A stretch of 64,000 bases of DNA. Source: an uncultured bacterium. GTDB lineage: Bacteria; Cyanobacteriota; Vampirovibrionia; Gastranaerophilales; Gastranaerophilaceae. Below the pieces are notes generated by a model. That model was not told the DNA's origin. It ran no database searches and saw only the letters and a list, made by a program, of their open reading frames with translations. Of the stretch, positions 22,896 through 32,036 are shown piece after piece (positions within the stretch are counted from its first letter, which is position 1; each line of letters begins with the position of its first letter). The translations under genes were made by a program, and so were the position numbers. The stretch is from assembly GCA_902794035.1 (NCBI GenBank), contig CADBFN010000002.1, positions 53,158 to 117,157 of the forward strand. The letters are read 5' to 3'.

Positions 22896-24719
22896 ATGAA
22901 GTTAGATAAGACAAAAGGTAAAAATTCTTATAGATACGGTTGGTTATTAAAACGCATTTTTCCATATATAAAACCGGTTTTAGGACGAGTTATTCTTGGT
23001 TTTTTAGTCGCAATACCGCTTGGAGTTCTTGACGGTGTAACTGCATTTGCCTTAAAACCATATATGGACTATGTTGTAGGACAAAAAGACTGGATATTTA
23101 ATTTGTTTGGTCATAGTTATACTCTACATTGGCAATTATTTGCATATATCATTCCTTTTGGAGTTGTTTTATTTGCAGTTATACAGGGAATATTAAAATA
23201 CCTAAACTCATATATTTCTGAATGGACAAGTTTAAAAATTACAAATTCAATAAAAATTGATTTATTCAAACATCTTGTAAATATGGATACTAAGTTTTTT
23301 GATGAAAATTCTTCTGGTATAATTTTATCACGATATTTGAACGATCCATCTACTGCTGCTGATGGTCTTATTGATAAATTAAAGTCTTTAACAACAAGTG
23401 CATTTGGGGCATTAGGCTTAATAGGTGTTATGCTTTATAGTTCTTGGCAATTAGCATCTGTGGGTGTAATTATTCTTTGTACGGCATTTCTACCAGTATT
23501 TTTAATCCGAAAACTTGTTAAAAATGTATCTAATCGCAGAATGGTTATAAATGGTAACATAAGAACAAATATGAATGAAACATATTCGGGTAATCGTGTA
23601 ATGACGGCATACCAATTACAAAATCATCAAAAAGATAAATTTGAACACGAAATCAATGAATCTTTTAATGTTTCTATGCACTTGGTAAAACGATCCGGTT
23701 GGATGTCACCTTTAATGTATTTAATTGCATCAATGGGTATAGCAATAGTTTTAGGATATGGTACAAGTTTGATAACAAAAGGACAAATTACCGCAGGAAG
23801 TTTTGCATCGTTTGTAACCTCACTTTTATTACTATACAAACCTGTAAAAAATCTCGGAAATACTATGACAAGTATTCAAAGTATATTTGTTGCTATGGGT
23901 AGAGTGTTTGAATTATTTGATATAATTCCCGAAATTCAGGAAAAACCTGAAGCACTCGAATTTAAAACATTACAAAACAACCTAAAACTTAATAATGTAA
24001 ATTTTGAATATATCAAAGGAAAACCGGTTCTTAAAAATATAAATCTAACTATTAATAAGAATGAAACTGTTGCTCTTGTTGGTAATTCCGGTGGTGGAAA
24101 ATCAACAATAGTAAACTTGATTTCTCGTTTTTATGATGTAACAAGTGGAGCAGTTGAATTAGACGGTATTGACATTAGGGATTATACATTAGACAGTATA
24201 AGGAAAAATATTGCGGTAGTTTTTCAAGATAATTTTCTTTACTCCGGTACAATAAGAGAAAATATTCTAATGGGAAATTTTAATGCTACTGAAGAAGATT
24301 TACAAAAAGCAGTAAAAGCAGCATATCTTGAAGAAATGTTAGAGAATATGACAGATGGTCTTGATACCGTAATAGGTGAAAGAGGAACGACCTTATCGGG
24401 TGGTCAAAGGCAAAGAGTTGCTATTGCAAGGGCTATGATAAAAAATTCTTCTATAATTATACTTGACGAAGCGACATCTGCGTTAGATAATCAGTCTGAA
24501 GCCATTGTGCAAAAAGCAATAGAAAATCTTATGAAAGAGAAAACCGTAATTGTAATTGCACACAGGCTTTCAACAATTAAGAATGCTGACAAAATTGCAG
24601 TAATAAACGAAGGTGAACTTGTAGAACTAGGTACACACGAAGAATTAATGCAAATTGAAGAAGGTCAGTATAAAAAATTGTATGATATGCAGTTTAAGAA
24701 ACAGAAAAATCATGTGTAA
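22896..24719 (+). CDS. MsbA-like ABC exporter (fused permease and ATPase)
   Basis: A 607-aa half-transporter. The N-terminal half has about six membrane helices (VILGFLVAIPLGVLDG, FAYIIPFGVVLFAVI). The ATPase half has Walker A GNSGGGKST at about residue 395, signature LSGGQRQR at about 500 and Walker B IIILDEATSALD. MsbA-type exporters act as homodimers and flip lipid-linked substrates. At the end of a glycan operon it probably moves the finished lipid-linked product across the inner membrane. There is no Wzx/Wzy or Wzm/Wzt pair in this locus. Confidence 0.9.
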   Translation: MKLDKTKGKNSYRYGWLLKRIFPYIKPVLGRVILGFLVAIPLGVLDGVTAFALKPYMDYVVGQKDWIFNLFGHSYTLHWQLFAYIIPFGVVLFAVIQGILKYLNSYISEWTSLKITNSIKIDLFKHLVNMDTKFFDENSSGIILSRYLNDPSTAADGLIDKLKSLTTSAFGALGLIGVMLYSSWQLASVGVIILCTAFLPVFLIRKLVKNVSNRRMVINGNIRTNMNETYSGNRVMTAYQLQNHQKDKFEHEINESFNVSMHLVKRSGWMSPLMYLIASMGIAIVLGYGTSLITKGQITAGSFASFVTSLLLLYKPVKNLGNTMTSIQSIFVAMGRVFELFDIIPEIQEKPEALEFKTLQNNLKLNNVNFEYIKGKPVLKNINLTINKNETVALVGNSGGGKSTIVNLISRFYDVTSGAVELDGIDIRDYTLDSIRKNIAVVFQDNFLYSGTIRENILMGNFNATEEDLQKAVKAAYLEEMLENMTDGLDTVIGERGTTLSGGQRQRVAIARAMIKNSSIIILDEATSALDNQSEAIVQKAIENLMKEKTVIVIAHRLSTIKNADKIAVINEGELVELGTHEELMQIEEGQYKKLYDMQFKKQKNHV

Positions 24720-26049
24720 AAATTTTAAAAAACTTGCTGATAATATGATTGACTTATTAAATGAGATTAATCAAGTCATAACATTTAATTTTAATAATTC
24801 TGATATTACATTAAATGATGTTGCAATTAAAACAGATAATATATCTTTTAATTCGGAAAATAAAGAATTCTTATTTCAAAGCAAACAAATTGAAATTCTT
24901 AATAAAATAAATGATTATGTAGATGTAAAAATCAACAATGAATATTTTTTAAAAAATTGTTTGTATCTTAATGATAAGTTTGGTAATGTTAAGATTAAAT
25001 ATGCAAATATTGAGTATAAAAAAATTACTAATCAAAAACAATTAAATGTAGCGATATTCAAGAAACCAAAACAATTTAGGAAAGTAAATGATTATATAAT
25101 TGATCGTTCAAATATACCTTTTGCTGAATTTAATTTATATGAAGAACATTTTATCTTAATAATGAAAAACGAAAATTTATTTCTTATTTCTGACAATTTT
25201 TTACAAGAAGATATTTTTATAAAATATGCAACAAGTATTAAACTTGCAATAGGGCTATTAGCTTGTGATTTTATTGGAGGAGATGAAATTTTTGCTTGCA
25301 CTGACACATCTTACAAACTAATTAATTTAAAAAGCTTTTCAATGACATCTGAACAGAATTTGAATTTTGATATATTTACAACTTGTTTACCTATATTGTT
25401 TCAAAGAATTAATCAAAATAATGTTGCATTGACTTCCGAACAATTTACAAATTTATGCAGACTTATTTCTGAAAATGAACAACTACAAGTTGCAGTATAT
25501 TACATAGCACAAAGTGCAAATTTGTGGGTAGAACATAAATTAACCTTTTTAGCTGTAGCTTTAGAAGCTTTAACTGGGTATATTGCAGAAAGTAAAAATG
25601 AGAAATTATTACCCGACGATATTTTTACGGATATAGAGGGAAGATATAAAGATTTCTTAAAAACACTAAACTTAGAAAATGATATTATAGAAGTTCTTGA
25701 AGGAAAATTTCGGAATTGTAAGTCCAATAATACTAAACTTAGAGAACCTTTTGAATATTATGGAATTACCATTAATAAAGAAGATAATGAAATGATTCAA
25801 AAAAGAAATCCTTTATTACACGGTAAGGGATTTAAATACAGTAAAGATATATTTTCTTATTCTATAAAACTTGAAAAGCAAACAAAAATTTACTACCACC
25901 TTTTATATTCGTTATTATTAAAAATTTGTGGTTATAGTGGAATTATTATAAACTTAAAATTATGGGATGAAATAGTAAAAAACAATAACAATTTAATAGG
26001 TAGTAATAAATTTTTGTCTAATTTTGAAAATTACACATTGGAAATATAA
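24712..26049 (+). CDS. HEPN-like protein of unknown function
   Basis: About 445 aa from the ATG at 24712, which overlaps the ABC gene end by 8 bases; a frame open from 24655 lacks a better start. The C-terminal region (AQSANLWVEHKLTFLAVALE, then QKRNPLLHGKGF) resembles ApeA-type HEPN domains, where R-N-x(3)-H is the RNase-type active site. The N-terminal half is strand-rich and unassigned. HEPN proteins often act in phage defence. It may be a defence gene that has joined the end of the operon; the link to the glycan is doubtful. Confidence 0.55.
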   Translation: MCKNFKKLADNMIDLLNEINQVITFNFNNSDITLNDVAIKTDNISFNSENKEFLFQSKQIEILNKINDYVDVKINNEYFLKNCLYLNDKFGNVKIKYANIEYKKITNQKQLNVAIFKKPKQFRKVNDYIIDRSNIPFAEFNLYEEHFILIMKNENLFLISDNFLQEDIFIKYATSIKLAIGLLACDFIGGDEIFACTDTSYKLINLKSFSMTSEQNLNFDIFTTCLPILFQRINQNNVALTSEQFTNLCRLISENEQLQVAVYYIAQSANLWVEHKLTFLAVALEALTGYIAESKNEKLLPDDIFTDIEGRYKDFLKTLNLENDIIEVLEGKFRNCKSNNTKLREPFEYYGITINKEDNEMIQKRNPLLHGKGFKYSKDIFSYSIKLEKQTKIYYHLLYSLLLKICGYSGIIINLKLWDEIVKNNNNLIGSNKFLSNFENYTLEI

Positions 26050-26213
26050 TTTACAAAAGGTACATATTCTTTCCGACTATTTCCCGGCCTGTGTGTTAAA
26101 AATCGCAAAAAGTCATAAGAAATCAATTAATGTCAGATAAGGTTAGAATAGTTGATATAAAAGGGTTATAACCATATCAAACAAAGTCAGATGAAATCAT
26201 TAAAAATAGAAAA

Positions 26214-26261
26214 ATTCGGCTGTTAATCGAAGGGTTGCTGGTTCGAGTCCAGCCTGGGGAG
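26214..26261 (+). tRNA. 3' fragment of tRNA-Asn (GTT)
   Basis: Contains an anticodon arm (TTCGG, loop CTGTTAA with GTT, TCGAA), a perfect T-arm GCTGG-TTCGAGT-CCAGC and the acceptor end CTGGGGAG. The 5' half (acceptor strand TCCCCAG and D-arm) is absent upstream, so it is a remnant and not functional. It looks like an attachment-site duplicate left by an element that integrates in the tRNA-Asn gene. Confidence 0.7.
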
Positions 26262-26290
26262 TTTTTTATTGCTTAGGTTATTTTTGATGA

Positions 26291-26340
26291 TTACTATAGT
26301 TTTTCGGTGGGTTTTAATGGGACTTACTATAGTTTTTCGG
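26291..26340 (+). repeat. Two direct copies of TTACTATAGTTTTTCGG
   Basis: The 17-mer is present at 26291-26307 and 26324-26340, 33 bases apart. The second copy begins the 40-base stretch found inverted at 13232-13271. Confidence 0.6.
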
Positions 26341-26363
26341 ACACTTTTGAAATCGGTTTTTGC
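26324..26363 (-). repeat. Right copy of the 40-base inverted repeat
   Basis: Reverse complement of 13232-13271 with about three mismatches. Lies about 60 bases beyond the tRNA-Asn fragment. Confidence 0.55.
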
Positions 26364-26400
26364 TTTTCTCAATTGTATTAGTTCAATCACATTGATAGAA

Positions 26401-26640
26401 ATGGTTAGTTTGATATTTTTTTGTAAAGTCCGCTTGTTGTTTGAGTTTTAGCGGTCGGAAGTTGTTTAATTATAGAATTATCAAACTAATCTTTCTTGCA
26501 CTTTATCTGCATTTTAACTGCTCGCACTTTCACTTTATTTTCAATGCTTTTCGGTAGTTTGATATTTTACGGTTAGTTTGATATTTTACGGTCATCTGAA
26601 AATTTTGTTAACACATTTTGACACAATGGTCGGAAGTCGT
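26401..26640 (+). repeat. Repeat cluster upstream of the second transposase
   Basis: Holds TAGTTTGATATTTTACGG twice in tandem (about 26556-26592) plus a weaker copy near 26405, and GGTCGGAAGT twice (about 26451 and 26628). ACACATTTTGACACA at 26611-26625 resembles the end-like motif before the first transposase. Together they look like binding sites at the left end of this Mu-type element. Confidence 0.45.
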
Positions 26641-26679
26641 GTTCCAATTTTTTATATTCAGAGGTAATGTTGTTGTGCC

Positions 26680-27585
26680 ATGAATAATATATATATAAAT
26701 ATAAAAGATGTAGCAGAAGCAAAGGGATTAAAAAGCACCCGTTCACTTCGTTTGGAACTGAATAAAAATGAAAGTAAATATATTTCAAGAGAGATTAAAG
26801 TCAATGGCGGCACTTCTTATGAAATATTGTTTTCAAGTTTAGAACCTGAACTTCAGGATAAATTAAGAAAAAATGAAAATAAAAAAACAGCACTTGTTCC
26901 TTTGAATTATCAACCACCGCAGTTTGTTTCTGATCAAGCAAAAATGACTGCTAATTTTAGATTAAACATTGTATTGGCATTAATTAAATTTAGAAGAAAA
27001 TACTCAATAAAAAAACAAGCAGATTCAGATTTTTTGGATTTATATAATTCAGGATTATATCTTCCAAAAGCATACAAATTTATCGGCTCAATATCTCTTG
27101 GAACTTTGCATCGTTGGTTGCGAAAATATGAAAAATACGAGAGTGCAGAGTGCTTACAACCTAATTATAAATACTCTAAACAGGGAGAATATAATTCGAT
27201 TCTAAGTGATGAAATGAAACAAATATTATTAACTTTATTACTTCATCCAAGCAAATATAATTACGGAAAAGCAGTTAAATTAACAAAAGAGATATTAAAA
27301 AAACGAGGTTATGAACAACTTCCCTGCGATTTATCATTTAAAAGATATGCCGAGAATTTTAGAAAAAATAACTACGCAGAATGGGTTTTACGCAGAGAGG
27401 GAATGAAAGCATATCACGATAAAGTCGAACCATATATTGAAAGAGATATTTCTAAAATTGAGGTTGGGGATGTAATTGTAGCAGATGGACATGTTCTAAA
27501 CTTCCAAGTAATAAATCCATTTACTGGCAGACCGACAAGAGCAACTCTTGTCGGTTTTTTAGATTGGAAATCAACCGCACTTGTA
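26680..27585 (+). pseudogene. MuA-like transposase copy 2, N-terminal part
   Basis: The first 302 codons of a transposase similar throughout to the 8166-10235 gene (DNA-binding N-terminus, then VIVADGHVLNFQVINPFTGR holding the first catalytic aspartate). After ALV at 27585 the similarity stops; the frame runs on 8 codons in foreign sequence to a stop at 27609. The missing remainder is on the minus strand at 28969-27881. Rejoining the two at CTTGTA gives one uninterrupted 664-aa frame, against 689 aa for copy 1. The gene was broken by an inversion. Confidence 0.85.
27580..27585 (+). repeat. Left breakpoint of the 1.4-kb inversion (CTTGTA)
   Basis: CTTGTA here and TACAAG at 28970-28975 are exact inverted repeats at the two edges of the inverted segment. 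Both broken genes are restored in frame when the intervening DNA is turned round at these six bases. Confidence 0.8.
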
Positions 27586-27877
27586 AAAGATGATTCTCAA
27601 TTGAATTAAATGTAGCTTGTGAATTCCAATAATATTCTTCGCCCAATTCATCAGCTATTTCAGATAATAGCCATCTGCTCGACATGCCCTGATTCGCTCT
27701 TACATAAATACAATCATTTTTAAATGACCACCATTTAATTGTTTCTGATTTACCGAGACCAAAATCGCCTGTTACAAGTGCTATTTTGGGAATTTTTAGT
27801 GGAAGATTTTCTAATTCTGACATTAGTGCTACAAAGCCTTTTACATTTTTTGTTTTTACAAATACATTTGTTTTCAT
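27586..27877 (-). pseudogene. MuB-like ATPase copy 2, N-terminal part (inverted)
   Basis: The first 97 codons of an ATPase like the 7435-8166 gene: NVFVKTKNVKGFVALM, Walker A GDFGLGKSE, then SSRWLLSEIADELGEEYY. After ENHLLQ the similarity ends at the inversion breakpoint and the frame continues into transposase-antisense sequence to 27521. The rest, with the Walker B motif, is on the plus strand from 28970. The rejoined frame is 235 aa, against 243 aa for copy 1. Confidence 0.85.
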
Positions 27878-27880
27878 CTA

Positions 27881-28969
27881 CTAACCTCCATATAAGTTGT
27901 TGTATTCATTACTTCTAATATAATCTGCGAGCCATTTCCTATCTTCAGGATTGGTGCACCCGTTATTCATTAACCACTCGTATTTTTCAAAATCAGAATC
28001 AAACATCGGTTTATTCATTTGTTTTTCACGAGGGGTTAATTTATGTTCACGAACCATTTTTTCAGGTTCAAATTGTTCAATTTCAAGTGTTGGTTCAGTA
28101 ACAATATCTAAAACCTGAAGTTCCTCTTTTGGAAATGTTTTTCTAATTTGTTTTACTAATCTATTCTTAATTTTTTGTTGTTTTTCATATTGATACTTGT
28201 ATTCTTCCATATCTTTTACAGTTCCAAGAACACGAGCCATAGGGTGTACTTTTTGAACTCTATGTGCAACACATAAAAACTCGCCTTTTTTAGAATAAAC
28301 ATTGACTTTTGATAAATCAAACAGACTGTATCTAATATTTACTTTGTCTCGGATACCAAGAATTGCCTCGCTTCTGTAATGCATATTTAAGAATGTAATT
28401 CCATGTTTATTAATTGTTCTGCCTTCCGTTTTCATCATCAAATCATCGAGTCTTTGAACATCAATGTTTTGTTTTTGAACGCTATTTAAACACTCTTTGA
28501 TAGTTTTAGTTCTATCGTTCGGACAGGGTTGATTATTATGAAATTCAATCCAACTGTTAATATATTTACTTGCTTCCGAAACTGTCGGAATATGATTATC
28601 TGTTAATTTTTTATGCCATTCCGCATGGAGTTTTTCACCTCTTTTTAACCAAGCCGGCTTATCTTCAATTGATGTTCCAATGTAACTTGGCATTCCTTTT
28701 TCAAGTTCTTCCTGAAATTCTCTGAAAAATCTTTCGATTACTTTGGCTCTTGCATTGTACGGTTTCGCAAAAACTGAATGTATATTTAAGTTTGCATAAA
28801 CTCCGTTAAACAAATCTTCTTCAAAGTCTACATTTTGGAAGAAACGAGATTTAAATGCTTTTCCGTTATCCTGATATACAACTTTTGGAATCAAACCTAA
28901 ATTTATAATTGCATTCCTTAATGCAGAAGCTATACATTGAGTGCTTTCAGTCATCATAATTTCATATCC
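27881..28969 (-). pseudogene. MuA-like transposase copy 2, C-terminal part (inverted)
   Basis: Encodes the rest of the transposase: GYEIMMTESTQCIASALRNA, the second catalytic aspartate in YQDNGKAFK, the glutamate in AKVIERFF and the basic C-terminus. It joins directly to codon 302 of the plus-strand part at 27585 without frame loss. Because both catalytic-domain halves are intact, the damage appears to be one recent inversion rather than slow decay. Confidence 0.85.
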
Positions 28970-28975
28970 TACAAG
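28970..28975 (+). repeat. Right breakpoint of the inversion (TACAAG)
   Basis: Exact reverse complement of the six bases at 27580-27585; see that entry. Confidence 0.8.
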
Positions 28976-29385
28976 AACCGAAGACAATTATAATTGATGA
29001 AATAGATTATTTAATCGAAAAAAATACGGTTGAAACCTTAAGAGATATTCACGATAGAACGGGTTGCCCGATGGTGCTTGTCGGTATGGCAAATGCGGAT
29101 AGGAAACTTGCAAAATATCCTCATTTGGTAGACAGAATTTATAAAACATTTAAATTTGAAAAATACACAACTGAAGATATTAAATTGATTTTACAGGATT
29201 TGACTGACATAGAAATCACAGAAGATGGACTGAATTATTTAACAACAAGAGCTGATCAGTTTCGTCAAATTGTTAAATTAATAAATAAAATAGAGAAAAA
29301 AGCACTCATAAATCAAATTGAAGTTTTAGATGAAATAACATTAAAGGAGTTATTAAATGAAAGACAAAGTATTGCGACTGTGTAA
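28970..29385 (+). pseudogene. MuB-like ATPase copy 2, C-terminal part
   Basis: Begins in frame at TACAAG and continues EPKTIIIDEIDYLIEK (Walker B), TLRDIHDRTG, MVLVGMANADRKL and FKFEKYTTEDIKLILQD, all with matching segments in copy 1. It completes the ATPase started at 27877 on the other strand. Its 3' end overlaps the third gene of the module by 29 bases, as in copy 1. Confidence 0.85.
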
Positions 29386-29824
29386 AAGACTCGATAAATT
29401 TACATTGGATGAGATTGAAACAATATCTGAATTGAATTCGGAAGTTTTACTTCCGTTATTAGAAATGTTTGTTAAAAATAAAAAACTCATCAAAAAAGGT
29501 AAGATTTATCAATATAATAAAAATGCAAGCAGTTATTTGGCTAAAAATAGACTACCTCAAAGATATCAGCACCACTCAAAGCAAGATATTGATTATATGA
29601 TTAAATGCTTCTGTGCTGATGTTGAGGCTAAAAAAGTTATGTCCGTTTTTAATTTTGGAAAACATGTTGTTAATATGTTTTATCAGTCATTCCGGCAAGC
29701 ACTATATCAAAAACAAAAAGATGAATTATTGCGATGGCTAAAAGTAAAACCTAAAATTCCTCAAGAGCGAGAATATATGGGAACAACGGTATATTTGTAT
29801 TTATATAATAATAAATTATATTGA
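29357..29824 (+). pseudogene. Third transposition-module gene, copy 2 (short and truncated)
   Basis: A 155-aa reading frame after AAAGGAG. Its first 58 residues match residues 13-70 of the 414-aa protein at 6240-7484; it then skips to AKNRLPQRY, matching the LNRLPKVY region near residue 256, so the middle DNA-binding domain is absent. It ends at YLYNNKLY, where copy 1 has another 90 residues. The 3' end has been cut off at about 29822, where sequence from the BREX side begins. Confidence 0.65.
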
Positions 29825-29827
29825 TTA

Positions 29828-29958
29828 TTAATTTCATCAGGGTTAGTTTTATATAATTCTATTGGATCATCATATCCATTATTTTGGTTAAATTTTATTT
29901 TAACAACGTTATTTGTACTATCAATATTTAAAATATCCTTTAATAATATTTTATTCAT
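29828..29958 (-). pseudogene. Truncated accessory gene at the end of the BREX operon
   Basis: A reading frame of 65 codons starts on the brxL stop (TAATG overlap), so it was translated with brxL. Only about the first 45 residues look native: MNKILLKDILNIDSTNNVVK, then IRFN-like IKFNQNNG, DDPIELYKTNPDEI. This resembles the N-terminus of GIY-YIG-type nuclease proteins in my memory, a weak call. Beyond about 29828 the frame reads antisense through the third transposase-module gene, so both genes were cut at a common junction. Confidence 0.5.
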
Positions 29959-32027
29959 TAGTTATTCCTTAAATAAGTAATTTCAAATCTCTTGCAAGGT
30001 CTGTATTTTTGAACTCTTGTTGTAAATTGAAAAGCATCTTTTCTCTCACAGTTTTGATAAATATCCAATCCTCTATCTAAAAGAACTTTCCAACCTGTGT
30101 CCGTTGTTATACTTCTTGCATGTATAGTTGAATCGTATTTATAATTAAAATCAATACCCATCTGAATACAAGATTCTTTAATAGTAGCAAAATTATTTTC
30201 CTGTACTTGATCGTTATTATATTCATCCTTTGATGTTGTTAATTCTACTTCAACAACATCGGCTTCAGATTTATATTTCTCAACTACTTCTAATAATTCC
30301 ATTAAATTAAGTGTTTGATAGAAATTTCTAATATATGGATCTATTATTTCAATGTGTTTAGCACCTTTTATAATATGTCCAAATAATTTATCATATGTAA
30401 CACCAATTTCTTCTTCCTCAATTACAAAGTGTTTTTCTTTAAACTCTTCTTTAACTTCTGTATCTTGAACTTCTTGTTCAATTATTGGTTTTTCAATTTG
30501 AGAAATCTGTGTAGATATTTCATTAGATTCAACTTCAGACTCATCCTCCAATGATTTCTTATAATAGAAATTTTTATAATGTATTTCTTCAAGTGTCTTA
30601 ACTTCTACTTTTTCGCCTGTTTTCTTTATATATGAGAAATCCTCAACAGGAAATGTTGTATCGATTCTTAAAATCTGATCTTTAATTCTTTTTCTGCCCT
30701 CAATTGCAAAAGCAAGTAATTCTTCTATTTCTTCCGCTGTTGCATTTTTATCAGGGAAGATTATCTTCATTAAGCCTGAAAAAGTTTTTCTAATTCCTGT
30801 TTCATCCCTGTTAGATACCTTTGACAATTTAAAGTATTGTTGATATTCATTGGAATAATCAAAATTTCTTAATGCTTTTAATGCTTCCGAATAATAATCA
30901 ACAATGAAACCATAACCTGTTGTAAATAATTCCTTACGTGTAATATCAACTTCCCATCCCGGTAAATAAAAATGTAATCTATCTAAAAATGCGGATTTTT
31001 TATATGCCGTAGGAATATCATCAAAAAGTGTAGTATTTTTTAACATATAAGGAACATTATGTGTTGTATTACCAACAAAACTCATGGATGCTTCTGCACT
31101 TTGAGTTCCCGTTCCTCTTGAGAATGATTTATTTGCCATATAATTTTGCATTATATCTACAAATGCATCATCGATTTTCTTGCCTTTTCCTGCAAATTCA
31201 TCAAATGCTATATTGTCCCAAAATCCAACAAGACCAATATCGTGTTTTCTTGCATTATTAACAAACAATTTTGCCGCCGAAACTTGACTTCCTGAAATCA
31301 AAGTTCCATGAGGTGAAAAATCAGTATATATATGTGTCTTACCAGTCCCTTTTGGTCCGAGTTCGATTAAATTATAGTTTCTTTCACAATAAGGAATCAA
31401 CCTTATTAATTGAAATAACTTTTTTCTTTTACTTAATAATTCAGGATTAAATCCGATACTTTGTATTAATAAATCAATCCATTCATCAGTAGTAAATGAT
31501 GCTCGTTTAGAATTGAAGTCATCCAAATCAAAATGTGCCAACTGTATTGGTTTTAGAGATTCTATTATATAAGGAGATACTCTCTTATCCTCTGTATTTT
31601 GATATTTTAAATCTACAAGACACCATACGGGAGTGCTTAATAATCTTGGATATTTTTTATATGCCGTATGAGAATCAATCATTACATTACTTATGCCAAG
31701 ATTTTCAAATTCTGCTTTATAACAATCTTCTTTATCTTCAAATTTAGCAAATACCTTATCGATGACTTTATATCGTCCTTTTTCATAAATTGATGCACGC
31801 ACTGTGCCGGCATCACTTGGATGAACATAATGTTTTTGAAGAATGCTTTTAACTGATTCAATACCAACTGCAATGGTATCTTCATCATTCGTTGAACAAT
31901 ATTGTCCTAATAAATACTCTAAAACATAAGATGGAACAATAGCATTGCCTTTAACCTCATTTACGAGATCTTTTCTAACAATACAACCCGGAAATACTTC
32001 ATTAATTTTTTTGTCTAACTCGTTCAT
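29958..32027 (-). CDS. brxL: BREX protein BrxL (Lon-like AAA+)
   Basis: A 689-aa protein, the usual BrxL size. The AAA+ core has Walker A GPKGTGKTH at about residue 227, an NIAFDEFAGKGKKIDDAFVD segment that would hold Walker B, and a C-terminal Lon-like protease-type domain. In type 1 BREX, BrxL is needed for phage exclusion and forms DNA-associated ATPase rings. It starts 9 bases after pglZ. It is the last intact gene of a six-gene minus-strand operon. An acidic, flexible stretch (about residues 490-540) separates the two domains. Confidence 0.9.
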   Translation of the reverse strand: MNELDKKINEVFPGCIVRKDLVNEVKGNAIVPSYVLEYLLGQYCSTNDEDTIAVGIESVKSILQKHYVHPSDAGTVRASIYEKGRYKVIDKVFAKFEDKEDCYKAEFENLGISNVMIDSHTAYKKYPRLLSTPVWCLVDLKYQNTEDKRVSPYIIESLKPIQLAHFDLDDFNSKRASFTTDEWIDLLIQSIGFNPELLSKRKKLFQLIRLIPYCERNYNLIELGPKGTGKTHIYTDFSPHGTLISGSQVSAAKLFVNNARKHDIGLVGFWDNIAFDEFAGKGKKIDDAFVDIMQNYMANKSFSRGTGTQSAEASMSFVGNTTHNVPYMLKNTTLFDDIPTAYKKSAFLDRLHFYLPGWEVDITRKELFTTGYGFIVDYYSEALKALRNFDYSNEYQQYFKLSKVSNRDETGIRKTFSGLMKIIFPDKNATAEEIEELLAFAIEGRKRIKDQILRIDTTFPVEDFSYIKKTGEKVEVKTLEEIHYKNFYYKKSLEDESEVESNEISTQISQIEKPIIEQEVQDTEVKEEFKEKHFVIEEEEIGVTYDKLFGHIIKGAKHIEIIDPYIRNFYQTLNLMELLEVVEKYKSEADVVEVELTTSKDEYNNDQVQENNFATIKESCIQMGIDFNYKYDSTIHARSITTDTGWKVLLDRGLDIYQNCERKDAFQFTTRVQKYRPCKRFEITYLRNN

Positions 32028-32036
32028 TATGTCTCC

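Noticed and set aside
26269..26451. 60-codon reading frame after the tRNA fragment
   Set aside because: It covers the direct and inverted repeats, has no ribosome site and codes a random hydrophobic sequence.
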